From NCBI GenBank assembly GCA_036310845.1, contig JAXJRB010000203.1, forward strand, positions 1 to 64,000: 64,000 nucleotides of DNA. Reading direction: 5' to 3'. Position numbers and translations under genes: made by a program. Origin of the DNA: COE1 sp036310845 (GTDB lineage: Bacteria; Bacillota; Clostridia; Lachnospirales; Lachnospiraceae). How positions within the stretch are numbered: the stretch's first letter is position 1; each line of letters opens with the position of its first letter. Shown here in pieces: positions 18,180 to 27,851 of the stretch. The notes below the pieces were generated by a model that was not told where the DNA came from, did no database searches, and saw nothing but the letters and a program-made list of their open reading frames with translations.

Positions 18180-18647
18180 ATGGATTACAGACAGAATTAC
18201 GAAATGCTTTTAAAAACACAATGTGATGCTTATGAGCAGATGCTTTTTGCCATTACACAAATCTCTGCATGCGACGATATCTTGCTAAGTTCATCTACCA
18301 CTGAAACTCCTGATGTAGATGCTATTCAAGCTATCACCTCCAAAAAAGATTACTATATTCAGAAATTGGACAAACTTTCTCGCGAAACAGAAACGGAAAA
18401 AAGAAGAATTGCTGATATTCTCTACTTATACCATGATTTTCATTTTCATCCACTTTATCTAAGAATGGAACAATTACAAACTATGGCTCAAGAAGAACTG
18501 GAACAGGTTATCCAGAAAGAGGATTCCAACAATCCAACTATTGTTAATAAACTCACACAGTATAAGGAAAAGTTAGAAATTGATATTAAGATACGCGAAA
18601 TACCGATGGCGAAAAGAAAGATCTTCTTTATCCGTCCGGATACCTAA
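18180..18647 (+). CDS. small helical protein, possibly a FlgN-like flagellar chaperone
   Basis: 155 residues. AAAGAAAGG lies seven bases before the ATG. The protein is almost entirely helical: N-terminal helix (YEMLLKTQCDAYEQMLFAIT), a charged segment around SKKDYYIQKLDKLSRETE, and a second long helix with many Glu, Gln and Lys residues. Length, helical pattern and the K-D-x-x-x-x-K-L segment resemble FlgN, the chaperone for hook-associated proteins, and FliD/flagellin genes are near. No decisive motif exists, so it should be treated as a hypothetical protein. It is followed by a terminator and lies alone on the plus strand between minus-strand operons. Confidence 0.7.
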   Translation: MDYRQNYEMLLKTQCDAYEQMLFAITQISACDDILLSSSTTETPDVDAIQAITSKKDYYIQKLDKLSRETETEKRRIADILYLYHDFHFHPLYLRMEQLQTMAQEELEQVIQKEDSNNPTIVNKLTQYKEKLEIDIKIREIPMAKRKIFFIRPDT

Positions 18648-18666
18648 CCTATTACGTTTAGACAAC

Positions 18667-18716
18667 AAGAGCTGACTCTTACGTTCATTCATAAAAGTCA
18701 GCTCTTTTATCTTTTT
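18667..18716 (+). terminator. terminator of the small helical gene
   Basis: Stem AAGAGCTGACT / AGTCAGCTCTT with a long loop, followed by TTATCTTTTTT. It may also serve the convergent minus-strand operon. Confidence 0.8.
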
Positions 18717-18721
18717 TCACA

Positions 18722-19906
18722 CTAAGTTAACATGCGAATCCTGTGTTGATATGTATGCTTTTCTCGTACCTTCTCATAACCACTTCTTGCTATTTTTTCC
18801 CTCTCTGCATCATGTATTAAATAATATTCCACCTTAGCAAGTAAGTCTTCATAATCCGTATAATAGACAAAGTCCCTATCCGGTTCAAAAAATTCCAGCA
18901 TATCTGCTTGATAATTTGTTAAAAGAAAACCTCCACATCCCATAATATCAAACGCCCGAAGCGGAATTCCACTACCAATACTTCGTAATGTGATGTTAAG
19001 ATTAATTTTACTATTTTTATACACATACGGTGCTTGAGAATAATAATCAACGGGACTATGTAATGCTTTTTTCAGATTATCGCTACATATAAGCTTTTGA
19101 ACATTTTCATCCTTCAGATGCGTATACACCTTTACATCATACTGTTCGGCAAGCATAGTCAAAATATCCATTCGCTCACAAGCCGTCACCTTACGATACA
19201 AGTAAAAATTCGCATAATACCATTCCTTTGTAGCGAAAGCATCTGGATGCGGTGTTAATGGGCTCACTGCTTCGATACGACTCAAAAGCTTCTGATCCTG
19301 TCTTAACAGCTCTTCTAAGATATTCTGCCCGTATAGGTTCTTCTGCACTTGAAGCATTCCATCCAAATACCCTCTGTCATACTCTGACATTGCCTCCAGC
19401 CGATGATATAGCCGCATATCAGATTCCTGATACAAAGCCCCTACAAACGAGATATCTGCTTGATATTGACGACCTTGGATAGCCTTTAAGCAGTCATAAT
19501 ACTCCACATCTGCTGCCATCGGAAGATAACTTACTGTTTTTACCCCCATACGTTGCAGTCGTTCTACCTCTACGCTGTCAAACACACGAATATCATTGGT
19601 CGGATAATGCACAGTTTCTGAATATAGCTGCGCATACGGGCTGTCATATACCCACGAAACATAGCGTACCCTACATGCCTTTGCCGCCATCGCTGCAACC
19701 GGAAAATAATTAAAGGAAAACATATAATCATAGTTCCCGGTTATCAAAGTTTGGGCAATTTTCTTGGTAAGTTCAGGATCAAATCGGGTGTTTTTCTCTT
19801 TGGCTGAGAAAGAAAAGCAGGTAAAGGTATCACCTGCTGCCGTCCATGCTCTTTTCATATATTCATTTGCAAAGCTGTTCCATTCAAGGAAAAGGATGTG
19901 GGACAT
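18722..19906 (-). CDS. GT-B glycosyltransferase, DUF3880/CgeB type
   Basis: 394 residues from the ATG at 19906, with AAAGGAG seven bases upstream. The N-terminal half has the DUF3880-type pattern (FSFNYFPVAAMAAKACRVRYVSWVYDSPY). The C-terminal half has the GT1-like nucleotide-sugar region (NSKINLNITLRSIGSGIPLRAFDIMGCGGFLLTNYQADM) and the EFFEPDRDFVYYTDYEDLL block typical of CgeB-like glycosyltransferases, which are often linked to spore coat or flagellar glycans. It is 14 bases after the epimerase gene, and so the last gene of a four-gene operon. Confidence 0.85.
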   Translation of the reverse strand: MSHILFLEWNSFANEYMKRAWTAAGDTFTCFSFSAKEKNTRFDPELTKKIAQTLITGNYDYMFSFNYFPVAAMAAKACRVRYVSWVYDSPYAQLYSETVHYPTNDIRVFDSVEVERLQRMGVKTVSYLPMAADVEYYDCLKAIQGRQYQADISFVGALYQESDMRLYHRLEAMSEYDRGYLDGMLQVQKNLYGQNILEELLRQDQKLLSRIEAVSPLTPHPDAFATKEWYYANFYLYRKVTACERMDILTMLAEQYDVKVYTHLKDENVQKLICSDNLKKALHSPVDYYSQAPYVYKNSKINLNITLRSIGSGIPLRAFDIMGCGGFLLTNYQADMLEFFEPDRDFVYYTDYEDLLAKVEYYLIHDAEREKIARSGYEKVREKHTYQHRIRMLT

Positions 19907-19920
19907 GGGAGCGCTCCTTT

Positions 19921-20988
19921 CTAGTCTAACTGTGTTTTTAATATCTGTACTGTTTTTGCCAAGCCCTCGGCAATACCAGTATTCGCTTTCCAACCAAACT
20001 GCTCTATTCTAGCAGCATCCAACAAAGCCTTTGTTGCTGTTGAATACCCTGCCTTTTCTATCTGATCCGGTAATTCAAAGATTACCTTCGTATCTGCTTC
20101 TTTTGCTAAAAATCCTGCTAAATCTTTCAGCATAATATCCGAATTACTATCTGCAATATTTATCGCACTTCCTTTTTCTCCATATAGTAGCACATAAAAT
20201 GCCGCTGTTGCCGCATCCACTACATATGTATAAGAATACAGCTGATTTCCTTCACTTTTTAGCACAATATCCTCACCAGCTACTGCTTTTCTTATAAACT
20301 GCGCGATTGCTTTAGAATCATCAACAGCCATTGTCGGACCATATACCCTAGAAAATCTTCCAATAATAAATTCCTGCCCCTTTTGTGCCGCATAAGCATT
20401 ACAAAGAGATTCTCCAAGACGCTTACTCTCAGGGTAACCTGCTCTTGTTGTGTTGCAATCAATATAACCTAAATAGCTTTCCTCAAACTTATCCACATCA
20501 TTTTTATTTTCACCATAGATTTCCACCGAAGAAAAGAAGAAAAAGCGCTCACAATTGTGGATAGAAGCATATTCCAGAAGTTGATATGTTCCCTGTACAT
20601 TTGCAGTAATCGTACCAATCGGATCTGTTGCATAAGCGCGAGGATGCGTATTACTCGCTGCATGCAGAATATAATGAATGGTTCCAAGCTCTGGCAATGG
20701 CACGGTAATATCATGCGACAGATATTTGAAATATTTACTGTCCCAGTATACACCAAAGCGTTTTTTAGCCTTTTCCTCATTGCGACTTACTGCTATAACG
20801 TGAACTCCCTGCTCATTGTCTGCAAGATTCTGATTGCGATACATTAAAATATCAATCATTACCGATGCAATCATTCCTGTCGCTCCTGTGAAAAGAACAG
20901 TCTTTCCTGAAAGCAAAGACCAGTTAATTGGAAGTTCCGATGCCTCTTTGATTTCTGATCGATAAATTGGATTGGTTAGTATATTCAT
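19921..20988 (-). CDS. NAD-dependent nucleotide-sugar epimerase/dehydratase
   Basis: 355 residues from the ATG at 20988, with AAGGGGAG upstream; the longer open frame would overlap the next gene. It is an extended short-chain dehydrogenase/reductase: NAD-binding GATGMIAS (glycine-rich loop), ILHAASNTHP, SSVEIYGE, the catalytic Tyr-Lys pair in AGYPESKR, and RFSRVYGP. It should modify a nucleotide-activated sugar; the exact substrate cannot be told. It supplies the GT encoded next to it. Confidence 0.88.
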   Translation of the reverse strand: MNILTNPIYRSEIKEASELPINWSLLSGKTVLFTGATGMIASVMIDILMYRNQNLADNEQGVHVIAVSRNEEKAKKRFGVYWDSKYFKYLSHDITVPLPELGTIHYILHAASNTHPRAYATDPIGTITANVQGTYQLLEYASIHNCERFFFFSSVEIYGENKNDVDKFEESYLGYIDCNTTRAGYPESKRLGESLCNAYAAQKGQEFIIGRFSRVYGPTMAVDDSKAIAQFIRKAVAGEDIVLKSEGNQLYSYTYVVDAATAAFYVLLYGEKGSAINIADSNSDIMLKDLAGFLAKEADTKVIFELPDQIEKAGYSTATKALLDAARIEQFGWKANTGIAEGLAKTVQILKTQLD

Positions 20989-21014
20989 GTTGCTCCCCTT
21001 TTCCTTCTTTTCTT

Positions 21015-22706
21015 CTAAATTACTCCTTTTACCATACAGCTCTTTTTGCAGAAACAAAAACCATACTTCACTACACCCTTATAGCCTTCATCAAAATACT
21101 CTGCCGCATAGTTCTTCTCCTCTATCTGCTGCAATGCTTCTTCACATTTTTTCTCCATTTCAGAATACTTCTCTGCTCGTTTTACTTCTATGATAATTAC
21201 TGATTTCTTCGGATCATGCGGACTTAATACAAGATCCGGTCTTCCATCTCCATGCTCTCTATTCGACTCTATGGCATAACCTTCCAAACTGCTTAATATT
21301 CCTAGTAAATATCCATGATAGAAATTCTCCAATGCATCATGATAACTAATGCTTGTCGCAAGCTGCCTAGATATGAATTGCTCAATATCCTCACATCTTC
21401 CCTCAAGGATACCTTTATAAAGCTCTGTAAAATCCGTCTGCGTAATCCTTTGTGAAAACCATTCACGTATTGTATGACGATAGATATAACGTATCTCTAC
21501 ATTCGGAATCTTCATCGTAAGGTAAATCGTATCGACCTCAAATCGCTTATCTACTGCCTTTAAATACCCTGTAAAGAAAAGAAAATTCCATAGATTATCC
21601 TTTGTCGTATAAATATCTGCGTAAGTAATCTCTTCATGCACTGGCTTTTCTATCGTTCCGCCGGCAATCAGCCCTTCAATTTCTCTCTTTGTATTCTCAT
21701 CCGCAGCTTCAATTAGCTCTCGTACAATGCTGTTTGATGAAGTATTCGACCAATAAGATTTGGGGAATGCTTTACTGTCACTGCACAAGGCTTTTACATA
21801 ATTAATCATACTCCAAGGATTATATACTTGCGTGTTTCCAAATATATAGCCGTTATACCAATCCTTTGCCTCCTCAAGCTTATGCGTCATTTCATAGTAA
21901 GACAACATATCTTCTACTTCTGCCTGCGTAAATCCAAAATACTCTGCATATTCATTGCTCAATATAGAAATAATTTCCAAGTTATTTAATCCCGTAAAAA
22001 TGCTTTCCTTACTAATACGCAAGCAGCCTGTTACCACGGCAAATTCCAAGTTGTCATTTGTTTTTAACGCAGACTCAAATAACGAGCGGATAAAGCCTAT
22101 CATCTCATCATAAAAACCTGCAAAATGTGCATTCTCCAATGGAACATCATATTCGTCTATTAAGATAATCGTATTCTTTCCATGTGCTTTTGTGAGACAT
22201 GCCGATAAAAATTCTAGTGCTTTCGCATACTCTATATCCGTTGCATTCTTATCCACAATTCTTTGAAATTGTACTTTTTCTGACTCAAATATTTTATCAC
22301 TTTTTAATATATATGCATGCCTCTTAAACTCCTTAGAAATCTCATCTACTATGCTTGCATATGCCATCTCAAACTTCGGCTGCTTCCCTGACTTTAAGGA
22401 AAGTGATATAACAGGATACTGCCCCAGTTTAGATACATATTTTTCTCCTGCCTGCATAATCTTCATACCATCAAAGAAACTGCTATTATCTTTCACATTT
22501 CCCTTAACATCTATCTCTTTCTCAAAAAAAGTGCGCAACATACTTAAAATCAAAGTTTTCCCAAAGCGGCGCGGTCTGGTAAATAAGTTAACTTGACCTT
22601 TTTTATCTATAAGTTCCTTTATAATCATTGTTTTATCAACATAAAATAACTCGTCTGAAATAATCCGCTTAAAATTATCATATCCAATCGGTAATGCCTT
22701 CTTCAT
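21015..22706 (-). CDS. AAA-ATPase-like protein with C-terminal PD-(D/E)XK nuclease domain
   Basis: 563 residues from the ATG at 22706 (MKKALPIGYDNFKRI). The N-terminal AAA-ATPase-like part has a Walker A-like RPRRFGKT (residues 44-51) and a Walker B IILIDEYD. The C-terminal nuclease-like fold has GRPDLVL followed by IIIEVKRAE, the D...ExK signature. These proteins are widespread in gut Clostridia and Bacteroides, usually in several copies; function is not established, with defence and mobile-element roles proposed. Two further copies are at 46847 and 61910. It lies 31 bases after the ATPase gene at 22738. Confidence 0.88.
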   Translation of the reverse strand: MKKALPIGYDNFKRIISDELFYVDKTMIIKELIDKKGQVNLFTRPRRFGKTLILSMLRTFFEKEIDVKGNVKDNSSFFDGMKIMQAGEKYVSKLGQYPVISLSLKSGKQPKFEMAYASIVDEISKEFKRHAYILKSDKIFESEKVQFQRIVDKNATDIEYAKALEFLSACLTKAHGKNTIILIDEYDVPLENAHFAGFYDEMIGFIRSLFESALKTNDNLEFAVVTGCLRISKESIFTGLNNLEIISILSNEYAEYFGFTQAEVEDMLSYYEMTHKLEEAKDWYNGYIFGNTQVYNPWSMINYVKALCSDSKAFPKSYWSNTSSNSIVRELIEAADENTKREIEGLIAGGTIEKPVHEEITYADIYTTKDNLWNFLFFTGYLKAVDKRFEVDTIYLTMKIPNVEIRYIYRHTIREWFSQRITQTDFTELYKGILEGRCEDIEQFISRQLATSISYHDALENFYHGYLLGILSSLEGYAIESNREHGDGRPDLVLSPHDPKKSVIIIEVKRAEKYSEMEKKCEEALQQIEEKNYAAEYFDEGYKGVVKYGFCFCKKSCMVKGVI

Positions 22707-22737
22707 AAACACGCCTGCCTTTCCTAATCTCTTATGT

Positions 22738-24135
22738 TCAAATTGCACACATCTCGTCAAAAGTTATCAATTTCACATTCCTATTTTTTTCAGCATATTT
22801 TATCGCATCATCCTGAAATCCTGATTTTGAAAAAAGGTAATAATACTTCTCCGAATAACCAAACAGTTCCCCTCTATCTATCAATGTCTCAATGACAGAA
22901 ATGTCTACTTTTTCCCTTCTCCATTTACATTCTCCAAAGAACGCTGACTTATCCATAACTGACATAATATCAATTTCTTCCTGCCTACGTGCTTTTGGAT
23001 TATTTCCCCACCATCGACCTGTTTCACTAATCACAAACGGCAATGTGTTATATATTTGTGGCAAATACAAATACTGCTGGCATATTTCCTCAAATACCTG
23101 TCCCATAAAATCATTCAGCTGCGGAATCACTAACGTCTCATATACCTGTCGACCAACACCACGGCTAATACTACTGGTATTTGGTCTTACAAAGCGATAC
23201 CAAAAAAGATACATACTATCCGCTAATCTATATAATGTCTTACGACTTATGACAGGCTCCGTAATCGGCGTCTCCCTACGAACAATTCCCAATGAAATCA
23301 AGGAAGCAATCTGATTACTACACCCACTTGTCTCCAATCCCGTTTTCGTGGCTATCTCATTCATTTTACTAGCCCCGGAAGCAATTGCTGAAATAATAGA
23401 ATGATATGTCATGGGTTCCTTCAATTCCTGCTTCATCAGATTAACCGGTTCTTCAAATAAGCGTCCTGACTCATCAAAAAAGAGCTGAATGATATTTTCA
23501 TCTATACTAAGCTTATTATTTATACGTGATAAATACTCTGGAATTCCACCTGTAACACCATAAAGTACAGCCTGCTGTTCCGGCATAAAGCTTTCTAACA
23601 TCTTCCTTGCTTCAAAGAAAGTAAACGGATGTATCTTGAACTGTGCTGTTCTTCTTCCATATAAAGGACTCTTATAGCCTAATACCTGCTCTTCCATAAA
23701 GCTCATAGAGGAACCACATAAAATCAAAAAGAGCTTACTGTCTTTCCAACAGCTATCAATATGGCTCTGCAACATAGCGGAAATGGCAGGATACGATGCC
23801 GCCAGATAAGGATACTCATCAATTGCAATAATCATGCGTTCTCCAGACACAGCAATCGAATCAATATATTCTAAAAGTGCCTCATAATCGCGAAATTCTG
23901 CCGTAGTCTGTTTCCATTCACCCTGTGTCAAAAACGCCTTAGACAAACCATATAAATTTTCTTTCTTGGTACCTTCTACAGAAATATAGTAAATCCCTTG
24001 CTTATCCTTCATAAATTCTCGAATCAATGTAGTCTTACCTACACGACGACGCCCATAAAGCACAACAAATTCAAACTGATTGCTATGGTACATAGTATTC
24101 AATTTATTTAATTCACGCTCTCGACCTACAAACAT
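22738..24135 (-). CDS. AAA-ATPase with DUF234-type nuclease-like C-terminus
   Basis: 465 residues from the ATG at 24135, where GAGGTG lies upstream; the longer frame starts in an AT-rich non-coding stretch. The archaeal-type ATPase has Walker A YGRRRVGKTTLI (residues 27-38), Walker B IIAIDEYPYL and sensor LILCGSSMSFM. A winged-helix-like middle part (KMNEIATKTGLETSG) is followed by a C-terminal domain with EIDIM ... FFGECKW, a D...ExK-like nuclease signature. It belongs to the ATPase/DUF234 family of unknown function, distinct from the gene at 21015. It heads the operon running to 18722 and has a promoter with overlapping repeats at 24152-24224. Confidence 0.87.
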   Translation of the reverse strand: MFVGRERELNKLNTMYHSNQFEFVVLYGRRRVGKTTLIREFMKDKQGIYYISVEGTKKENLYGLSKAFLTQGEWKQTTAEFRDYEALLEYIDSIAVSGERMIIAIDEYPYLAASYPAISAMLQSHIDSCWKDSKLFLILCGSSMSFMEEQVLGYKSPLYGRRTAQFKIHPFTFFEARKMLESFMPEQQAVLYGVTGGIPEYLSRINNKLSIDENIIQLFFDESGRLFEEPVNLMKQELKEPMTYHSIISAIASGASKMNEIATKTGLETSGCSNQIASLISLGIVRRETPITEPVISRKTLYRLADSMYLFWYRFVRPNTSSISRGVGRQVYETLVIPQLNDFMGQVFEEICQQYLYLPQIYNTLPFVISETGRWWGNNPKARRQEEIDIMSVMDKSAFFGECKWRREKVDISVIETLIDRGELFGYSEKYYYLFSKSGFQDDAIKYAEKNRNVKLITFDEMCAI

Positions 24136-24151
24136 ATGACACCTCATTTTG

Positions 24152-24224
24152 CTAATCGTATGATTAGTAATTGTGCGATTAGTTATTATATACTTAGTAT
24201 ATCGCACTATAACCCAAAATACAA
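24152..24224 (-). promoter_or_regulatory. promoter with operator-like repeats upstream of the ATPase gene
   Basis: Minus-strand TTGTAT (24219-24224), 17-base spacer, TATACT (24196-24201). An inverted repeat GTGCGAT/ATCGCAC (24173-24179 and 24201-24207) brackets the -10 box and start site, and a second one, CTAATC GTAT GATTAG, lies at 24152-24167. This arrangement suits a repressor site. Confidence 0.55.
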
Positions 24225-24239
24225 TGAACGGAAAACAGA

Positions 24240-24268
24240 AAAGGAATTGATTTTTAACCAATTCCTTT
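24240..24268 (-). terminator. terminator of the long glycan operon
   Basis: Stem AAAGGAATTG / CAATTCCTTT with a 9-base loop, followed on the minus strand by a T-rich stretch. It overlaps the stop codon of the gene at 24267. Confidence 0.7.
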
Positions 24269-25556
24269 ATAAAACAACCAACTTTTCCCTTGCAACTTTT
24301 TTGCTTAATTCTTCATATATTTCTCTAACGTATAAATTACTTGCAATCAAAACATGATCATATGTCTCTTGTTCATCCAGCACGGATAAATCATATATTC
24401 TTTTTCCTTTATGCTCTTTTCCCCATAATGCTGAATCTCTATCTACCATACCAAGAACTGAAATTCCATATGTATCCAGACAATCAATTAATAATCTTGC
24501 AGCTCTTCCAGCCGGATATACATATACTCTTCCCAAGCCATTAGCAAAGTCTAAATCCTTAAAATCAATATATCTCAATATATTACCTTTTGCCTTTTCA
24601 TTCTCAAAAATATTTCCCAATGAAAATATTTGATTCTGCTCTAAGAATGCTTCCCGATGCAATGCACAGACTCTATATGCTTTATCCTTCTTAAAATATA
24701 ATATTCCTAACGACTCTACTTCATCTTTTTCTGAGTACTTCTCCTTCTCCCAATCAAGCAGCTTACCTCTATCTATATCACAGTATAAGCCATCTTCTTT
24801 CACAACAGCCATACTCTCCTCGCTTGTACTAGTGCCAAGCATTACCCGTTTGGACAAGTCTGACATCAAAATATTCGTTGCAAAATAGTATTCTTCGTCA
24901 AAGCTCACGCTATCCGTTGTTTTATTTTTACTTACTACCATGTGATTACTATCCGATGCTGTCCAGCGCTGTTTATGCTTGATATGAAATGCTATCTTAT
25001 TCTTTATTTCCAAAATCTGCATTCCTGCCTTATCAGCTTCATATAAAAACCAATGATCCCATTCCGGTCTTCCAAGCATAAATCCCTTATCTGGAAATAC
25101 TGTAATATAATTCCCCTGAAAGAAAAATGCATCAATTCCAGAAAAATAATACTCTCCCTTTGTATCATACTCATCATCAATGTCATATCTATGCATAATA
25201 AGAACTCGATTATCAGACACCGTAAAATATTCTCTTATCTCATCCCCTAATATATTTTTTAAAAATATGTCTGAATTAACAATACCACATAATTCTTTCT
25301 CTTCCTTGGTATTGTCTTTTAAAGCCTGCAACATATCATAAATAAATGGAAACGGCTTGCCTGTTTTCTCTTTTCCCGAACGCTTCAGTTCAACAAATGA
25401 AACCTCTGGAAACACATCACGTAGGATTTCTATTTCCTCTAGCACATTACAGGAAATCACACGGAATCCTATTTCTTTCCATGTACACATTGCTTTCTTC
25501 TGCTTTTCAATTTCCCAGTTGTCTTTTGAATACATTAACGATGTTGCGATTAACAT
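24267..25556 (-). CDS. putative GT-A-like transferase with C-terminal Rossmann module
   Basis: 429 residues; ATG with AAAGGAG upstream. The N-terminal ~240 residues look like a GT-A-fold sugar transferase (LIATSLMYSK at the start, CGIVNSDIFL as a probable metal site, later DAFFFQGNYITVFPDKGFMLGRPEWDHW), but the family is not one I can name. The C-terminal ~95 residues form the Rossmann-like module shared by this operon: VYVYPAGRAARLLIDCL, then GMVDRDSALWGKEHKG and VLIASNLYVREIYEEL. It is the last gene of the 16-gene operon. Confidence 0.75.
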   Translation of the reverse strand: MLIATSLMYSKDNWEIEKQKKAMCTWKEIGFRVISCNVLEEIEILRDVFPEVSFVELKRSGKEKTGKPFPFIYDMLQALKDNTKEEKELCGIVNSDIFLKNILGDEIREYFTVSDNRVLIMHRYDIDDEYDTKGEYYFSGIDAFFFQGNYITVFPDKGFMLGRPEWDHWFLYEADKAGMQILEIKNKIAFHIKHKQRWTASDSNHMVVSKNKTTDSVSFDEEYYFATNILMSDLSKRVMLGTSTSEESMAVVKEDGLYCDIDRGKLLDWEKEKYSEKDEVESLGILYFKKDKAYRVCALHREAFLEQNQIFSLGNIFENEKAKGNILRYIDFKDLDFANGLGRVYVYPAGRAARLLIDCLDTYGISVLGMVDRDSALWGKEHKGKRIYDLSVLDEQETYDHVLIASNLYVREIYEELSKKVAREKLVVL

Positions 25557-25568
25557 ACCAATCTCCTT

Positions 25569-26723
25569 TTATCCTGATATATCCTCATACAATAAATCAA
25601 CAAAATCCGAAAACATAATATAATCTCTATTTCTTACAAAATCATTTTCGGTCAGCTGCTTCGCCATGCTTGTCTCATGTTCTAAATTCGCAATTATAAT
25701 AAAGTTTTCCTCTTTACAACTCTTTATCTCACTTATATGAAAAATAGGAAAATCCATTAATGTTTTTCCTATAAGCTTATCATTATTATCACAAAATCCT
25801 CTAACTGGCGCTCCTATTTCCACCAAACATTTCATAAATGCCTTTCCTGAAAAACCTGCACCAAAAATAATAAAAGATTTTTGAAGCATATCTAACTTCT
25901 TTTCCAGCTTTTGTCTCAATGCTTCCTTATCAAAATCATTTTTAAAAAAGGCAGAAAGTCGTGTAAAACAAGCATATTCTGCACTTCTTGTTATGTCCTC
26001 ATTTCCAAGACTTTCTGTACATTCTGGTAACATATATCCTTCCCGTTCTATATAAGGCTTCCAGAATGAATAATGATATCGTTCCCATGCGTGGCAACCG
26101 AAAGGTAACTTATGATTATTCATCTCATAGCACTTTTCTACCTGTCTCTCAAACGCAAATTGGAGTGCTATTTCCAAAGGCGCAATCCTAAACTCAGGTG
26201 ATACTATTGATGAGAAAAATAAATCTTCATTCTTTATCTGTTCATCCCGTAAGGGCTGTCTTTCTTCTAATACCTTAATAAAACTTCTAACCCTTCTCAA
26301 AGATAGCCCGCCATTCCCTACATGAAAAACACTATGTTTTGCATCTATGTAATTAAATATCCCATATAACCAAGGAGCGCCTATATAATCATATCCCAAC
26401 TCACAAAAATAGGATAATTGATCCGTAAATATAAACGCATCTAATTGGTAAAGCAGAATATATTCATAATCTTGAAAACGCTTGTAGAAATCTATAGAAA
26501 GCATTAAACGGTTATAATCTGTAATGCTCTTAAAAAAAGAATCCTCAAACCTTTCAATCTTTGTAAAATCATCTTCCTTAACAGTAAGAGACTTCGGCAT
26601 CACTGCTACAATATCACAGCCTTTAAATATTTTTTTTGCTTGCATCAAGGATATCTTTTCTTGATTACATAATTGCATTGTATACATAGGTATAACAATT
26701 GCATACTTGTTAACATCATTCAT
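25569..26723 (-). CDS. DUF5672-type glycosyltransferase with C-terminal Rossmann module
   Basis: 384 residues from the ATG at 26723; AGGA lies eight bases upstream, while ATGs three codons earlier would sit on it. Residues 1-240 match the DUF5672 pattern: YEYILLYQLDAFIF, YDYIGAPWLYG, VGNGGLSLRRVRSFIKVL, NEDLFFSS and GCHAWERY. This domain is a GT-A-like transferase of unknown specificity. The last ~100 residues are the shared module: SFIIFGAGFSGKAFMKCL, then GFCDNNDKLIGK and FIIIANLEHETSMAKQL. It is next to the FkbM gene at 26734. Confidence 0.83.
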   Translation of the reverse strand: MNDVNKYAIVIPMYTMQLCNQEKISLMQAKKIFKGCDIVAVMPKSLTVKEDDFTKIERFEDSFFKSITDYNRLMLSIDFYKRFQDYEYILLYQLDAFIFTDQLSYFCELGYDYIGAPWLYGIFNYIDAKHSVFHVGNGGLSLRRVRSFIKVLEERQPLRDEQIKNEDLFFSSIVSPEFRIAPLEIALQFAFERQVEKCYEMNNHKLPFGCHAWERYHYSFWKPYIEREGYMLPECTESLGNEDITRSAEYACFTRLSAFFKNDFDKEALRQKLEKKLDMLQKSFIIFGAGFSGKAFMKCLVEIGAPVRGFCDNNDKLIGKTLMDFPIFHISEIKSCKEENFIIIANLEHETSMAKQLTENDFVRNRDYIMFSDFVDLLYEDISG

Positions 26724-26733
26724 ATTCATCATC

Positions 26734-27843
26734 CTATTCTATTTGCTTCGTTGCAAATAATAAGCCTCTTCTCAGTTCAGGATTAATTTCTTCGCCAAAT
26801 GGAAAAAACAAATATCCATCCGAAAAATTTGTTTTATACCCCAAGCTATCCATATATTCTTTGATATTCTGTGCATCCATGCTTCTATGATATACGCAAA
26901 TCAATGCTATCATCCTTTTATCTTTCTTCAAAACCGAAAATGCGCCTTCAAGTACTTGCCTTTCAGCACCTTCAATATCTAATTTTAAAACTGTAATTTC
27001 GTCCTTTTCTTCCAATTCCTCTAAAGTAATACTATTTTCACATTTTGCACCTGCTAACCACTTAGGTATAATCTCTACCTTTTCTCTATATGGTTTGAAC
27101 GTATAATTTAAAGCCTCTACCCATTCTTCTTCACCTTCAATAATGTATATTTTTTTCACATTTTCAACATTTTCCAAAGCAAAAAAACCTTCTGCGCCTC
27201 CTCCATCGACAATTACATCATCAGCAAGAAACTTATATCTCCTTTGTGAATAGCAGTGAGCCGACTCCATATCCTGCTCTTTCTTTATTCCATTCAAATA
27301 TGATTGAACTTGCTTTTCTGAAGAAAAGCTTCTTTTTAAATATATCTTTTTCCCTTTCCACCATGAGTATAATAATCCGCAATTCGGATCTCTATGAACT
27401 TCAAAATCTGTTTTTTTCAAATCATATTTTTGCTTCAAATTCATATTATTAAATACATCCAGCTCATTGGTCTTTAGGTATTCTAATATATCTATTATTT
27501 CTTCATCTGCGCTATTCACATACTTTTCGACAATTTGCTTCTTTATTGACTTCAAACAATAATTCCAAGACTGTATTCTACTCTCCGAAATATGCAAGTC
27601 CGCCAATAACTGTTTTCTCATATCCTCTTCATATATTGTACTTGTTATCACAATCAAAGAATCTTTCGTGTCATTATGTGGCTTTCTCACAATAATATTT
27701 TGCCCCAAAACCTTTATACTCGTCCCTTGTTTTGATTCACAATTATCCCATACTTCTTCTACTTCATATTCTCCAACCTTCTCTATAATATACAAAAGAG
27801 AATCAAACATTTGCCCTTTTCCAAATAAAATTATCTTCTCCAT
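26734..27843 (-). CDS. FkbM-family methyltransferase with N-terminal Rossmann module
   Basis: 369 residues; ATG after AGGAGCATAT. The first ~100 residues are the shared module (IILFGKGQMFDSLLYII ... VEEVWDN, then LIVITSTIYEEDM). After a ~110-residue linker comes an S-adenosylmethionine-dependent FkbM methyltransferase: VVDGGGAEGFFALENV, IYIIEGEEEWVEAL and the FkbM signature VLKLDIEGAERQVLEGA. FkbM enzymes usually methylate sugar hydroxyls. Tightly packed between its neighbours (8 and 10 bases). Confidence 0.88.
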   Translation of the reverse strand: MEKIILFGKGQMFDSLLYIIEKVGEYEVEEVWDNCESKQGTSIKVLGQNIIVRKPHNDTKDSLIVITSTIYEEDMRKQLLADLHISESRIQSWNYCLKSIKKQIVEKYVNSADEEIIDILEYLKTNELDVFNNMNLKQKYDLKKTDFEVHRDPNCGLLYSWWKGKKIYLKRSFSSEKQVQSYLNGIKKEQDMESAHCYSQRRYKFLADDVIVDGGGAEGFFALENVENVKKIYIIEGEEEWVEALNYTFKPYREKVEIIPKWLAGAKCENSITLEELEEKDEITVLKLDIEGAERQVLEGAFSVLKKDKRMIALICVYHRSMDAQNIKEYMDSLGYKTNFSDGYLFFPFGEEINPELRRGLLFATKQIE

Positions 27844-27851
27844 ATATGCTC

